In this document: one piece after another, positions 26,257 through 35,247 of the stretch
How positions within the stretch are numbered: position 1 is the stretch's first letter
Layout: each line of letters begins with the position of its first letter
Translations under genes and position numbers: made by a program
From: Hymenobacter lapidiphilus
GTDB taxonomy: Bacteria; Bacteroidota; Bacteroidia; Cytophagales; Hymenobacteraceae
DNA: 64,000 nt
Assembly (NCBI RefSeq): GCF_003417065.2
Contig: NZ_QVLT01000007.1
Location: 1 to 64,000 of the forward strand
Reading direction: 5' to 3'
Notes under the pieces: generated by a model
Seen by the model: only the letters and a program-made list of their open reading frames with translations
What the model was told of the DNA's origin: nothing
Databases searched by the model: none

Positions 26257-26323
26257 TTTCGCTAAGCAGTCCCAGAATCCCAACAAATCCTAACTCTCTG
26301 AAACACTCCTACTCTCTATTTTC

Positions 26324-28486
26324 ATGATTGATCAACTTTCATTGGTGGTGCTTGTCATCATCGCCGTTTTTGTGCTCGGGTTTGTGGCCTTCGTAGCCCG
26401 CATGTACAACAAAGCCGTGCAGGGCGAGGCCCTGGTGCGCACCGGCATGGGCGACACGAAGGTGTCGTTCAGCGGAATTATCGTGGTGCCCGTGCTCCAT
26501 AAGCTGGAGGTGATGGACATCAAGCTCAAAACCATCATCATTCAGCGGGCCGGCTCCGAGGGGCTGGTGTGCAAGGACAACTTGCGGGCCGATGTGAAGG
26601 TGAACTTCTTCGTGCGGGTCAACAAGACCCCTCAGGACGTGATTAATGTGGCCCAGAGCATCGGCGCGCACCGCGCGTCCGACCCGGCGGCGCTGGAAAA
26701 CCTGTTCGACGCCAAGTTTTCGGAGGCGCTGAAGACGGTGGGCAAGCACTTCGATTTCATTGAGCTCTATAACTCCCGCGAGCAATTCAAGCAGCAAATC
26801 CTGACCATCATCGGCACTGACCTCAACGGCTACGTGCTCGACGACTGCGCCATCGACTACCTGGAGCAGACCCCGCTCGCGGCCCTCAACCAGGACAATA
26901 TCCTCGACGCCGAGGGCATTAAGAAGATTATTGCCCTGACTTCGGAGCAGAAAATCCAAGCCAACTCGATTGAGCGCGAGAAGCAGAAAACCATCAAGAA
27001 GCAGGACGTAGAAGCTCAGGAAACCATTCTGGAGCTGGAGAAGCAGCTGATTGAAAACCAGGAGAAGCAGAAGCGCGAGGTCGCCAACATCCGGGCCCGC
27101 GAGAATGCCGAGTCGGCCAAGGTGCAGCAGGAAGAAATGCTGAAATCGGAGAAGGCCCGCATTGCTACCGAGGAAGAAGTGGGTATTGCTCAGCAGAACC
27201 GCGACCGGCAGATACTGGTCGCCGAGCGCAACAAGGAGCGCACCGATGCCGTGGAAACCGAGCGCGTAGCCCAGGCCAAAGCCCTCGAAGTAAATGAGCG
27301 GGAGCGGATTGTGGCTCTGGCCCAGATTGAAAAGGAGAAGGCCCTGGAAGAAGAGAAAAAGAACATTCAGACCATTATCCGCGAGCGGATTACGGTGGAG
27401 AAAGCCACGGTAATCGAAGAGGAGAAGATCAAGGATACCCGCGCCCAGGCCCTGGCCGAGCGCGATAAGCTGATAGCCATAACGGCCGCCCGCCAGGAAA
27501 CCGAAGCCGCCAACGTGAACTTGGTGGGTACGGCCGACATGGAGCGCCAGGCCGCCGAGTTCCGCGGCAAGCAGGCCCTCATTGAGGCCGAAGCCGAGAA
27601 GGCGTCCGCCGAGTTCAAAGCTTCGGCCATCCGCACCCTAGCCGAAGCCGAGGCCAGCAAGGCCGCCGCCGTCGGCATGGCCGAGGCCCAGGTGATGCAG
27701 GCCAAAGCCGCCGCCCGCCAGAAGGAGGGCGAGTCGGAAGCCAACGTGCTCCAGCTTACGGCCACGGCCGAGGCCCAGGGTATTCAGGTGAAAGCCGGTG
27801 CCCAGGCCGAAGCCGATGAGAAGCTGGGAATGGTAGCGGCTCGGGTGAACCGCGAAAAAGGCATTGCCGACGCCGATATCATCCAAGCCCGCGCCGACGC
27901 CGACCAGAAGAAGGGTCTGGCCGAAGCCGCCGTGTCGGAGCAGAAGTACGCCGTGGAAGCCAAGGGCATTGAGGCTAAGGCCGACGCCATGAAAAAGCTC
28001 GACAGCGTGGGCAAGGATCACGAGGAATTCAAGCTGCGCCTCGACAAGGAGAAGTCCATAGAGCTGGCCCAGATCAGCATCCAGAAAGACATTGCCGCTT
28101 CCCAGGCCCAGGTCATCGGCGAGGCCCTGAAAGCGGCCAAAATCGACATCGTGGGCGGCGAGACCATGTTCTTCGACCAGATTATCGGCTCCATCACCAA
28201 GGGCAAGATGGTGGACCGCGCCGTGCACAACTCCGAGGTGCTGAGCAGCGTGAAGGACACTTTCTTCGGCGAGGACGGCGGCGGCGACTTCAAAGCCAAC
28301 CTGCGCCGCTTCGTCGACCAGTTCGGCCTCAGCTCCGACGACATGAAGAACCTAAGCGTGTCGGCGCTGCTGCTGAAACTCATGAGCCAGGCAAACGACG
28401 ACGCCACCCGTAGCACGATTAAGCAGCTTACTAGCACCGCTAAAGCACTAGGTATCGGTGATGCGCCAGTGCGGGGGTTGATGTAA
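26324..28486 (+). CDS. flotillin-family (YqiK-like) SPFH protein
   Basis: A 720-residue protein with an N-terminal membrane helix (LVVLVIIAVFVLGFVAFVAR), an SPFH/Band 7 domain (about residues 30-200, e.g. VSFSGIIVVPVLHKLEVMDI, then DLNGYVLDDCAIDYLEQ), and a very long Glu/Lys/Ala-rich coiled coil (about 210-590) rich in EAEA motifs typical of flotillins. A C-terminal globular tail (VGGETMFFDQIIGSITKGKM) follows. Flotillins form large cages or rafts in the membrane. Gene order (PspA, OB-fold protein, flotillin) supports a joint role in membrane integrity. Confidence 0.85.
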   Translation: MIDQLSLVVLVIIAVFVLGFVAFVARMYNKAVQGEALVRTGMGDTKVSFSGIIVVPVLHKLEVMDIKLKTIIIQRAGSEGLVCKDNLRADVKVNFFVRVNKTPQDVINVAQSIGAHRASDPAALENLFDAKFSEALKTVGKHFDFIELYNSREQFKQQILTIIGTDLNGYVLDDCAIDYLEQTPLAALNQDNILDAEGIKKIIALTSEQKIQANSIEREKQKTIKKQDVEAQETILELEKQLIENQEKQKREVANIRARENAESAKVQQEEMLKSEKARIATEEEVGIAQQNRDRQILVAERNKERTDAVETERVAQAKALEVNERERIVALAQIEKEKALEEEKKNIQTIIRERITVEKATVIEEEKIKDTRAQALAERDKLIAITAARQETEAANVNLVGTADMERQAAEFRGKQALIEAEAEKASAEFKASAIRTLAEAEASKAAAVGMAEAQVMQAKAAARQKEGESEANVLQLTATAEAQGIQVKAGAQAEADEKLGMVAARVNREKGIADADIIQARADADQKKGLAEAAVSEQKYAVEAKGIEAKADAMKKLDSVGKDHEEFKLRLDKEKSIELAQISIQKDIAASQAQVIGEALKAAKIDIVGGETMFFDQIIGSITKGKMVDRAVHNSEVLSSVKDTFFGEDGGGDFKANLRRFVDQFGLSSDDMKNLSVSALLLKLMSQANDDATRSTIKQLTSTAKALGIGDAPVRGLM

Positions 28487-28505
28487 TCTTGAGTTGCGCC
28501 TCACG

Positions 28506-28663
28506 TGCGCCTCACCCCCTAGCCTCCTCTCCGAAAAAGGAGTGGGGGAACTAGTTTTTTGCTTTTAATTCTAAACTATCCCCGGCTGGTTTCTAGCACT
28601 GAAAAGCTAGAAGCTAGTCCCCCCTCTCCTTTTTCGGAGAGGGGGCTAGGGGGTGAGGCGCAC
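28506..28663. repeat. palindromic repeat, family C, copy 1
   Basis: GTGCGCCTCACCCCCTAGCC...CTCCGAAAAAGGAG at the left and CTCCTTTTTCGGAGAGGGGG...GGGTGAGGCGCAC at the right, around a loop of about 80 bases. The right arm ends two bases before the ATG of the giant ATPase gene at 28666, so the hairpin lies directly on its 5' leader. Confidence 0.85.
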
Positions 28664-28665
28664 CG

Positions 28666-31600
28666 ATGGAACAGACCACCCAACTCGAAACCGGCACCTA
28701 CGAAATCCTGCGCAACCGCCTGCAAGCGGGTAGCGATGAGCTGCGCCAGCGCCTGAACGTCCTGAATGCCGAGCGTAAGCAGGTGTTTGGGGCCGTGGAT
28801 ACGCGGCTGATTGGCACCGGGCGCATCACCACCGAGTACAACTGCGTGGCCTGGGACCTGGTGCCGGTTGGCAAGCAGTTCATTTTCGGCTACAACGTGG
28901 TGCTGGGCCTCAAGGCTGAGCCCGATCTGGCCGACGTGTTTGGGGTCTACGAGTACCAAGACCACGAATTCCGGCCGCTGGGGCTGGAGCTGTTGGCACA
29001 CCCCAAGTTTGAGGAGGAGTTTCGCAACCTGTACCGCTACTACAAGAACACCCAGTTCGTGAAGTTTGCCGTGCTCGGGGTTCACCTGTTCATGGTGTTC
29101 CGCATCGGCAAGGGCTCTTCGGATGTGAAGACGTTTAAGTGGCTGATTCGGGGCGAAACGCTGACGTATCTTGACAACCGCTCCGACCACGAGTACGGGT
29201 TTCCGCCCCAGCACGAGTTTCAGTGGCAGCGCGCCACCCGCGACATGCACCGCGGCGGCAAGTTTCCGCACGTCAGCATCGAGGACAAGGTGTTCGTGGA
29301 AACCTCCGGCGGCGACCTGACCATCAAGGTGGAAAACAACACCGCCACCGGCAAAGGCATCCTCAGCGAGCCGGTGGACGACAAGGACCAGACCCTCGAC
29401 GATTCGGAAATCTACTACGCGGTGGTGGGCAACCTGGTGCTGCTCAAAATCCGGCCCTACCAGGAGCAGCAGTACCGCTACTTCATCTTCAACTACAAGC
29501 TCAAGAAAGCCCAGCGGCTCGATGCCCTGGCCGACGCCTGCGTACTGCTGCCCGACGGCCAGGGCCTGATTTTCCCGCACGGCTTTTACCTGCAGACCGG
29601 CGACAACAAGCTCTTCGACAACGGCCTGCGCGACATGCTGTTTGAGAAGCGGCTGGCCTCGCCCAACGGCGAGGATTTCCTGTACGTGTTTTATAACAAG
29701 GACAGCGGCTTGTATCTGCTGCTGAGTTACAACCGCATTGCTCAGCGCGTAGATAATCCCATCGTGTGCCACGGCTACGCGGTGTTTGAGAACGGGGAGC
29801 TGTGCTACTTCCGCACCGACGAGGAGCCTAAGAAGCACCACGCCGTGCAAATCTGGCAGACGCCCTTCACCGGGCCGGATTTCGAGCTGCCGGTTACGTC
29901 GGACTCTTATCTGTACAAGCTCGGCAACAAGGAGATTGTGCGGGCCATGAGCGAGGTGCAGGAAGTCCTCACGCTGACGGGCAAGGACGATTCCTACGCC
30001 GGCCTCTACGTCGACCTCATCCGCCAGACTACGGCCCTCACCGACGCCTACCACTGGCTGCGCGAGCCCGCCGCCCAGGACCTGGCCACCCCGCTCGACG
30101 ATATTCGCCAGGCCGCCACGGCGGCGGTAGAGGAGTTCGAGAAGGTGCGCGGCATCCGTAAAAGCACCGTTCAGCAAACCCAGGACGTGTTTCAGCAGGC
30201 GGCCGAGCTGACCGACCGCATCCGCCGCGCCGCGCCCGACGATGTGACCGGCTTTGTGCAGCTGCTGGGCGAGTTGCGGGCCGTGCGCGGAGCCGTAGTG
30301 GCCCTCAAGGAGCTGCGCTACGTGGCGCTACCAGCCGTGGAGGAGCAGGCCACCGCCCTCGAAACGCTGAGCCAGGAGGTGGCCGGCCAGACCGTGGAGT
30401 TCCTGCTCCGCGACGACGCGCTGGCCCCCTACGAGCAGCGCGTGCAAACCATTGCCGACGGTGTAGCGCTGGTGGCCAAAACCGTGGAGGCCGACGAGCG
30501 GGAGCGAGAAACCACCGCCCTGGCCCAGGAGCTGGAGCTGCTGATTGACGTGGTGAGCAACCTGCCCATCCCCGACCCCACCCAGACGACGGCCATCATC
30601 GACCGGATTTCGACGGTGTACGCCCGCTTCAACCAGATTCGGGCGGCGCTGAAGCGGCGGCGCCAGGCGCTGGCCGGCACCGAGGCCCAGGCCGAGTTTA
30701 CCGCCCAGCTCAAGCTGCTCGAACAGGCCCTCACCAACTACCTCGACCTGGCCGATACGCCCGCCAAGTGCGACGAGTACCTGACCAAGCTCATGGTGCA
30801 GCTCGAAGAATTAGAGGGCCGCTTCCCCGACTTCGACCAGTTCCTCGACCAGCTGACTACCCGCCGTGAACAAGTGGTGGAGGCCTTCGAGGCCAGGAAA
30901 GTGGCACTGGTGGCCGCCCGTAACCAGCGCGCCACGTCGTTGCTACAGAGCGCCGAGCGGCTGCTGAAAGCCGTGCAAACCCGGCTGGCCCGCCTCGAAT
31001 CGGTGGCCGATATCGGGGGCTATTTCGCGGCCGATTTGATGGTGGAGAAGGTGCGCCAAACGGCCCGCGAGCTGCTCGAATTGGGCGACCCGGTGAAGGC
31101 CGACGACGTGCAGAGCCGCCTCAAAACCCTGCGCGAAAACGCCGTGCGCCAGCTCCGCGACCAGGCCGACCTCTACGCCGATGGCGGCCAGACCATTAAG
31201 TTCGGTCCCTACGCTTTCACCGTAAACACCCAGCCGCTGGAGCTCACGGTCGTGCAGCGCGACAACGCGCTGTTCTACCACCTCACCGGCACCAACTTCT
31301 TCCAGCCGATTGAGGATGAGGCCCTGCTGGCCGCCCGGCCGGTGTGGGACCAAACCGTAGTATCAGAAAGCCCCGACGTGTACCGGGCCGAGTTCCTGGC
31401 CTGGCGCATCCTGCAGGCGGCTCACCACCCCGTGCCCGCCGCCCCCGAAGCCGGCCGCGTCGCCGTGCTGTCGGTGGCCGGGCTGGCCCGGCTGAGCGAG
31501 GCCGAGCTGCTAACCTACGTGCAGCAGTTTATGGCCCCTCGCTACGCCGAGGGCTACCTCAAGGGCGTGCACGACCACGACGCGGCCCGGCTGCTGACGG

Positions 31601-33831
31601 CCCTAGTGCGCCTCACCCGCACCGCCGACTTGCTCCGCTACCCCGCCGCCACCCGCACCGCCGCCGCCCTGTTCTGGCTCCGCTTCGCCGACCCCACCCG
31701 GCGCATCCATTGGCAGCGCCAGCTGCAGGGCATCAGCACGCTGCTCCAGGTTTTCCCCGACTCCCGCCAGTTCGACGCCCTGCAAGCCGAGCTGCAAACC
31801 GCCGTTGAGCAATTCGTCCAAAAAACAGCCCTCTTCACGCCCGATCAGGTACAGGAAGCCGGCGAGTTCCTGTTCAATTCGCTCCTCAAAAGTGACCTAC
31901 AACAAGGCTTATCAGATATTCCCGAGCCAATCAAAATCAAGAAGAAGGACAAGAACGAACTAAGCACTAACCACGAAGCACCAACCACCAACTCCTTCCC
32001 CATTTCCCAGGAAGCGGCCGACCTCTACCGGCAGTTCCAGCAACAACTCCAGGAGCGGCGCGCTACCGAGCTATTTGCGCAATCTGTAGCAGCCCTAGCC
32101 GGCCAGCCGGTAGCCCAGTTCGAGCTGGTGCGGCAGTGGGTGCAGGCGTCGCAACCCCACCCCCGGCCCCTCCCCGGTGGGGAGGGGAGCCAAACGGCAG
32201 CGGCTGGTTCGACAACTTCATCACAAACCCCGAAAACAGGCCAGGGCAATTCCCAGGAAAAAGAAGCCGGGGCAGAAATCAGCACACTGGAACCCGCTGG
32301 CACACTTCTCCAGAACGCACCCCTCCCCACCGGGGAGGGGCCGGGGGTGGGGTCAGGCACAGGGCTTGAGGTGGCCCTGCTGCTGCTCACCGACTCCTTC
32401 GATGCCGCCCGCATCGTGCCTACTCCTACCCGCGAAACCCTTACCGGCTTCCAGGGCACCCACCCGCGCGTCGACGGCACCAGCTACCACCTCGATTTCC
32501 CTGCTTTTCGCCGCCGGCTGCTGCGCTACGACCAGCACCTGGTGCCGCAATTTGAGGCGTTTCAGGCGCTGAAGAAACAGCGGGTGGCCGAGGCCACGGC
32601 CACACTGCGGCTGGAGAGCTTCCGGCCCCGGGTGCTCACGTCGTTCGTGCGTAACCAGCTCATCGACCAGGTGTACCTGCCGCTGATTGGGGCCAACCTG
32701 GCCAAGCAGATTGGTACCGCCGGCGAGGGCAAGCGCACCGACCTGATGGGCCTGCTGCTCCTGATTTCGCCCCCCGGATACGGCAAAACCACCCTCATGG
32801 AGTATGTGGCCAACCGCCTGGGGCTCATCTTCATGAAAATCAACGGCCCAGCCATCGGCCACTCGGTTGTGAGCCTCGACCCAGCCCAGGCCCCCAATGC
32901 CGGGGCGCGGCAGGAGCTGGAGAAGCTCAACCTGGCCTTCGAAATGGGCGACAACGTGATGATTTACGTCGACGACATCCAGCACTGCCACCCCGAGTTT
33001 CTGCAGAAGTTCATCTCGCTCTGCGACGCCCAGCGCCAAATTGAAGGCGTGTACCGCGGCCGCCCCCGCACCTACGACTTCCGGGGCCGCAAGGTGGCCG
33101 TGGTGATGGCCGGCAACCCCTACACCGAAAGCGGCGACGTGTTCCAACTGCCCGACATGCTGGCCAACCGCGCCGACATCTATAACCTCGGCGACATCCT
33201 CACGGCCGGCTCCGAAGCCGCATTCCGCCTCTCCTACCTCGAAAACGCCCTCACCAGCCACCCCACCCTGGCCCGCCTGGCCACCCAAAGCCCCCAAGAC
33301 GTGCCCGCGCTGCTGCGGCTGGCCGAAACCGGCTCGGCCGAGGGCCTCAACTTTGAGGGCAACCACTCGCCCGAGGAGCTGAACGAATACGTGGCCGTGC
33401 TGCGCCAGCTGCTGCGCCTGCGCGACGTGGTGGCCAAGGTGAATGCCGCCTACATTGCCAGCGCCGCCCAGGCCGACGCCTACCGCACCGAGCCGCCGTT
33501 CAAGCTCCAAGGCTCGTACCGCAACATGAACAAGCTGACCGAGAAGGTCCGCCCGGTGATGAACGACCAGGAGGTAACCGACCTGCTGGCCGCCCACTAC
33601 GCCAGCGAGGCCCAAACCCTGACCAGCGCCACCGAGGCTAACCTACTCAAGCTCCGCGAGCTGCTCGGCTGGCTCACCCCCACCGAAGCCGCCCGCTGGC
33701 AGGAAATCAAAACCACCTTCCAGGCCAACATCCGCAACTCCCAGGCTGGCCAGCTCCTCCAGCTATTGGAGAAGCTGGAGGGCATCACGGGCGGTTTGAG
33801 CGGAATTAAGGAGGCATTGAATAAAAAATAG
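28666..33831 (+). CDS. giant AAA-type ATPase ('DNA repair ATPase' group)
   Basis: A 1721-residue protein. Residues 1-about 430 form an all-beta N-terminal region (e.g. YNCVAWDLVPVGKQFIFGYN). About 430-870 are helical coiled coil. The C-terminal third holds one AAA-like ATPase: Walker A near 1369 (PPGYGKTTLMEYVANRLG), Walker B near 1433 (VMIYVDDIQH) and a likely sensor 1 region (KVAVVMAGNPYTESGDVF). Homologues are often named DNA repair ATPase, but no repair activity is known to me. It ends the PspA/flotillin cluster and may act as the motor of that membrane system. Residues about 1162-1230 are encoded by a palindromic repeat inserted in frame. The gene for an AT-rich-island protein begins two bases after its stop. 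Confidence 0.8.
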   Translation: MEQTTQLETGTYEILRNRLQAGSDELRQRLNVLNAERKQVFGAVDTRLIGTGRITTEYNCVAWDLVPVGKQFIFGYNVVLGLKAEPDLADVFGVYEYQDHEFRPLGLELLAHPKFEEEFRNLYRYYKNTQFVKFAVLGVHLFMVFRIGKGSSDVKTFKWLIRGETLTYLDNRSDHEYGFPPQHEFQWQRATRDMHRGGKFPHVSIEDKVFVETSGGDLTIKVENNTATGKGILSEPVDDKDQTLDDSEIYYAVVGNLVLLKIRPYQEQQYRYFIFNYKLKKAQRLDALADACVLLPDGQGLIFPHGFYLQTGDNKLFDNGLRDMLFEKRLASPNGEDFLYVFYNKDSGLYLLLSYNRIAQRVDNPIVCHGYAVFENGELCYFRTDEEPKKHHAVQIWQTPFTGPDFELPVTSDSYLYKLGNKEIVRAMSEVQEVLTLTGKDDSYAGLYVDLIRQTTALTDAYHWLREPAAQDLATPLDDIRQAATAAVEEFEKVRGIRKSTVQQTQDVFQQAAELTDRIRRAAPDDVTGFVQLLGELRAVRGAVVALKELRYVALPAVEEQATALETLSQEVAGQTVEFLLRDDALAPYEQRVQTIADGVALVAKTVEADERERETTALAQELELLIDVVSNLPIPDPTQTTAIIDRISTVYARFNQIRAALKRRRQALAGTEAQAEFTAQLKLLEQALTNYLDLADTPAKCDEYLTKLMVQLEELEGRFPDFDQFLDQLTTRREQVVEAFEARKVALVAARNQRATSLLQSAERLLKAVQTRLARLESVADIGGYFAADLMVEKVRQTARELLELGDPVKADDVQSRLKTLRENAVRQLRDQADLYADGGQTIKFGPYAFTVNTQPLELTVVQRDNALFYHLTGTNFFQPIEDEALLAARPVWDQTVVSESPDVYRAEFLAWRILQAAHHPVPAAPEAGRVAVLSVAGLARLSEAELLTYVQQFMAPRYAEGYLKGVHDHDAARLLTALVRLTRTADLLRYPAATRTAAALFWLRFADPTRRIHWQRQLQGISTLLQVFPDSRQFDALQAELQTAVEQFVQKTALFTPDQVQEAGEFLFNSLLKSDLQQGLSDIPEPIKIKKKDKNELSTNHEAPTTNSFPISQEAADLYRQFQQQLQERRATELFAQSVAALAGQPVAQFELVRQWVQASQPHPRPLPGGEGSQTAAAGSTTSSQTPKTGQGNSQEKEAGAEISTLEPAGTLLQNAPLPTGEGPGVGSGTGLEVALLLLTDSFDAARIVPTPTRETLTGFQGTHPRVDGTSYHLDFPAFRRRLLRYDQHLVPQFEAFQALKKQRVAEATATLRLESFRPRVLTSFVRNQLIDQVYLPLIGANLAKQIGTAGEGKRTDLMGLLLLISPPGYGKTTLMEYVANRLGLIFMKINGPAIGHSVVSLDPAQAPNAGARQELEKLNLAFEMGDNVMIYVDDIQHCHPEFLQKFISLCDAQRQIEGVYRGRPRTYDFRGRKVAVVMAGNPYTESGDVFQLPDMLANRADIYNLGDILTAGSEAAFRLSYLENALTSHPTLARLATQSPQDVPALLRLAETGSAEGLNFEGNHSPEELNEYVAVLRQLLRLRDVVAKVNAAYIASAAQADAYRTEPPFKLQGSYRNMNKLTEKVRPVMNDQEVTDLLAAHYASEAQTLTSATEANLLKLRELLGWLTPTEAARWQEIKTTFQANIRNSQAGQLLQLLEKLEGITGGLSGIKEALNKK
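32150..32360 (+). repeat. palindromic repeat inserted in frame inside the ATPase gene
   Basis: CCCCACCCCCGGCCCCTCCC at 32155-32174 and its near complement GGGAGGGGCCGGGGGTGGGG (about 32333-32352) flank a less ordered stretch. Translated in frame they give PHPRPLPGGEG and PLPTGEGPGVG, peptide strings typical of repeat-derived sequence. The 70-residue segment is Gly, Pro, Ser and Thr rich, so it should be a disordered linker that the protein tolerates. Confidence 0.8.
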
Positions 33832-33833
33832 AC

Positions 33834-34752
33834 ATGACCTCAATTAACACACTTGAAGAATGGTATAAGAATGCACTACTTATTTCTTCTCCGTTACTTA
33901 TCAGCGCGAAACTATCTAGAGATAAGGTAGAATTTATATATGAACAACTTAAATTTGGCTTTGGAGAAAAATTTTTCTATCTAAAAATAGGAATTGACAT
34001 TCCACTGGATAAAGCCATATGGATACATCAACTATTAGCTAACATGAATCATTTAGGGAGTATTGGAGCACTTTACCAAATATCATTATTAATTCAATAC
34101 ACAAGTACATTAGAGAGGAATATCTACAATGAAATATCTAGAGTAAAGAAGAATCCTAGAAACCTAAGAACTTTTTTTCTATGAACTGTTTGTGTTTTAC
34201 TTATTAGATAAAGCTAAAATTTACAACAAAAAGAAACTAACCATTGGTACACAGGAAATAGAAGGATTATGCACCATTAATAACAAAACATTTTTGTTTG
34301 AATGCCGAAAAGTATTTATGCCCAGAATAGAGGAATTAGATATAAAGAAAAGATTGATGGAAATTTTCTATCTCAAATCAAGAAAGATCAATAAAGGCAT
34401 TGGCATGATATGCGGCATTAAAATGAATAAACCTATTATTAGCAAATACCGTCATTCATTTGAGGAAAAAATTAGCACTTATTTTGACGAATTTAATAAA
34501 TCAAATAGCTTTGATAGGATAAACTACTCCATTGAGGATGAAACAGGAATTTTTAGCGCATGCAGTTATGACGAAGCATCGTTGATCGAGGCGAAGGAAC
34601 TAAAGAATTACGATGTATTATTCTACCTATCACCACAAGGAAACAAAGGAGATATGGTGTATCTGACTGGCGGCACCCAAAGCATATTTCAAGTTTCCCA
34701 AACCACAATATATAAGAAACTTGAAAGCATTCTCAAAGAGAAGAAAAAATAA
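33834..34752 (+). pseudogene. AT-rich-island protein, frameshifted at a T7 run
   Basis: Two frames read as one protein. The first (ATG 33834) ends KKNPRNLRTFFL-stop at 34184; the other continues FFYELFVFYLLDKAKIYNKK to 34752. Deleting one T from the run at 34172-34178 joins them into about 305 residues. The sequence is strikingly AT-rich and Lys/Ile/Asn-rich against GC-rich surroundings, so it is probably acquired. No family is recognised; EIEGLCTINNKTFLFECRK resembles the E-x(n)-ExK spacing of PD-(D/E)XK nucleases, a weak hint only. The start lies two bases after the ATPase stop codon, so translation is coupled. It could be a sequencing error, decay, or slippage-controlled expression. Confidence 0.55.
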
Positions 34753-34779
34753 CACATAAATTCTGTCTATAAATATAAA

Positions 34780-35013
34780 ATGATTTTTATCGATACAGAA
34801 ATTTTCCCTAGTTTAGACATGGATATATTTCAAACCGAAACTTCTTTCAATATAGAAATGCTCAAGGAAGTATTCAACAAAGTATGCAGAGACACCATTA
34901 TCATTATTACAAGAAGAATATACCAAAAAGAAGAACCTGAGATTAAAATAGCGGCCATTTACACTAAAGCACTTGAATATGAAGCTGATTATATATTATC
35001 TAGATTTAAGTAG
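34780..35013 (+). CDS. small protein of the AT-rich island
   Basis: A 77-residue product (MIFIDTEIFPSLDMDIFQTE to ALEYEADYILSRFK) of unknown family with alternating beta and helix character. It starts 27 bases after the preceding frame and shares its low GC content, so both probably arrived together. It could be an antitoxin-like or accessory partner of the larger protein, but nothing in the sequence shows that. Beyond it, 35014-35123 holds no gene, only a 9-bp inverted repeat TTACCGCTG / CAGCGGTAA at 35018 and 35097. Confidence 0.55.
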   Translation: MIFIDTEIFPSLDMDIFQTETSFNIEMLKEVFNKVCRDTIIIITRRIYQKEEPEIKIAAIYTKALEYEADYILSRFK

Positions 35014-35123
35014 CTCCTTACCGCTGCATCCGGTGCGAGTTTAGCGTAGCATAACATATGACCAGCCATAGCGCAGAGGTTGTGCTGCTGCCGCGCCAGC
35101 GGTAAACCGATACCGCGTTACCC

Positions 35124-35157
35124 AAAAAGCCCCGCCGCAAACGCGCCGGGGCCTTTC
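35124..35157 (-). terminator. intrinsic terminator for the SDR gene
   Basis: On the minus strand GGCCCCGGCGCG...GCGGGGCTTTTT: a GC-rich stem followed by five T, about 90 bases beyond the SDR stop. The T run lies on the minus-strand side. Confidence 0.7.
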
Positions 35158-35176
35158 TCATTACCGAAAATCGTCA

Positions 35177-35222
35177 GGCTCCCCCTCTCCTCTTTCGGAG
35201 AGGGGGCCGGGGGGTGAGGCGA
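35177..35222. repeat. family C repeat, half copy
   Basis: CCCCCTCTCCTCTTTCGGAGAGGGGG followed by CCGGGGGGTGAGGCG matches the right half of the element at 28506-28663. It is itself a short hairpin. Confidence 0.7.
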
Positions 35223-35247
35223 AACGCCAGAACGTAACGACATAGAG

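Noticed and set aside
28576..30177. 533-codon open frame on the minus strand opposite the start of the giant ATPase gene.
   Set aside because: It is a mirror frame caused by GC-rich codon use; the plus strand shows conserved domains and the frame has no recognisable family.
35018..35105. TTACCGCTG / CAGCGGTAA inverted repeat as an attachment site of the AT-rich island.
   Set aside because: Only one border carries it, the arms are inverted rather than direct, and no integrase is near.
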